NCBI GenBank assembly: GCA_023386675.1
Contig: JAEWJG010000315.1
Span: forward strand, 1-13,183
Direction of reading: 5' to 3'
Origin: Actinomycetes bacterium
Lineage (GTDB): Bacteria > Actinomycetota > Actinomycetes > Actinomycetales > Microbacteriaceae
DNA: 13,183 bases
Part shown: positions 13,088 to 13,183 of the stretch, one piece after another
How the letters are laid out: the number at the start of each line of letters is the position of its first letter
Position numbering within the stretch: position 1 is the stretch's first letter
Notes under the pieces: model-generated
The model's input: the letters and a program-made list of their open reading frames with translations, nothing else
What the model was told of the DNA's origin: nothing
The model's database searches: none
Program-made: the position numbers and the translations under genes

Positions 13088-13183
13088 ATGCAGCACACGA
13101 AGCTTCTCGTCGGCACCGCCTCCGCCCTCCTGCTCGCCGCGACCCTCGCGGGATGCGCCGCGGGCGGGACGGCAGCGCTGGCG
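13088..13183 (+). CDS. Lipoprotein N-terminus, cut by window end
   Basis: Only the first 32 codons are present. They encode a clear lipoprotein signal peptide: MQHTK, a hydrophobic core LLVGTASALLLAATL, and the lipobox LAGC with lipidated Cys23, then a small-residue linker. The mature protein is outside the window, so its function cannot be named. GGGAGG (13081-13086) is one base from the ATG, too close for an ideal Shine-Dalgarno. GAGCGT (13075-13080), a weak NANNNT -10, ends seven bases before the ATG, so this may be another leaderless gene. Confidence 0.75.
   Translation, partial: MQHTKLLVGTASALLLAATLAGCAAGGTAALA

Noticed and set aside
1..13183. Defence system, biosynthetic cluster, prophage or integrated element.
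   Set aside because: No nuclease/helicase, synthase, integrase or phage gene is present, and codon use looks uniform across the genes. The lone DNA ligase is a housekeeping-type LigB without an adjacent Ku or polymerase.

Overview
This window is GC-rich (roughly 70% by eye), codes densely, strongly prefers G or C at third codon positions, and contains an MPT70/MPT83-type FAS1 lipoprotein and a LigB-type ATP-dependent DNA ligase. It therefore looks like chromosomal DNA of a high-GC actinobacterium. A member of Microbacteriaceae (Leifsonia-like) is my best guess, but that is inference. I see no rRNA, tRNA, CRISPR array, transposase or phage gene.

Layout. (1) 30-2360: a FAS1 lipoprotein (minus) and a five-helix membrane molybdopterin oxidoreductase (plus) diverge from a palindromic region that looks like a two-way ECF (SigK-like) promoter. 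(2) 2361-3531: a terminator-like hairpin, then a probable leaderless Thr-rich leader peptide overlapping an ABC-2/DUF3533-like membrane protein. (3) 3545-5480: a small cupin (minus) and an ATP-dependent DNA ligase (plus) diverge from a shared palindromic -10 element. (4) 5481-5740: an intergenic region holding a 141-nt rod-like inverted repeat that no recognised gene explains. (5) 5741-6718: a leaderless Gfo/Idh/MocA oxidoreductase. (6) 6797-9485: a tightly overlapping operon of a 3-hydroxybutyrate-dehydrogenase-like SDR and two alpha/beta hydrolases. (7) 9478-12911: a TetR repressor (minus), its probable operator and divergent promoters, and an operon of agmatine deiminase plus an amidase-signature enzyme. 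(8) 12912-13183: a strong nested inverted repeat, then the first 32 codons of another lipoprotein cut by the window end.

How the genes fit together. Region 1 is likely an envelope unit under one extracytoplasmic-function sigma factor. Region 7 reads as a self-contained, substrate-induced amidine/amide catabolic unit; agmatine to N-carbamoylputrescine to putrescine is the most direct hypothesis, with the amidase replacing the usual nitrilase-family second enzyme. Region 6 may feed a 3-hydroxy acid released by ester hydrolysis into central metabolism, but the hydrolase substrates cannot be read from sequence. Several genes (816, 2411, 3916 minus, 5741, nearly tetR) have a -10-like element 6-9 nt before the start codon, so leaderless mRNA seems common here.
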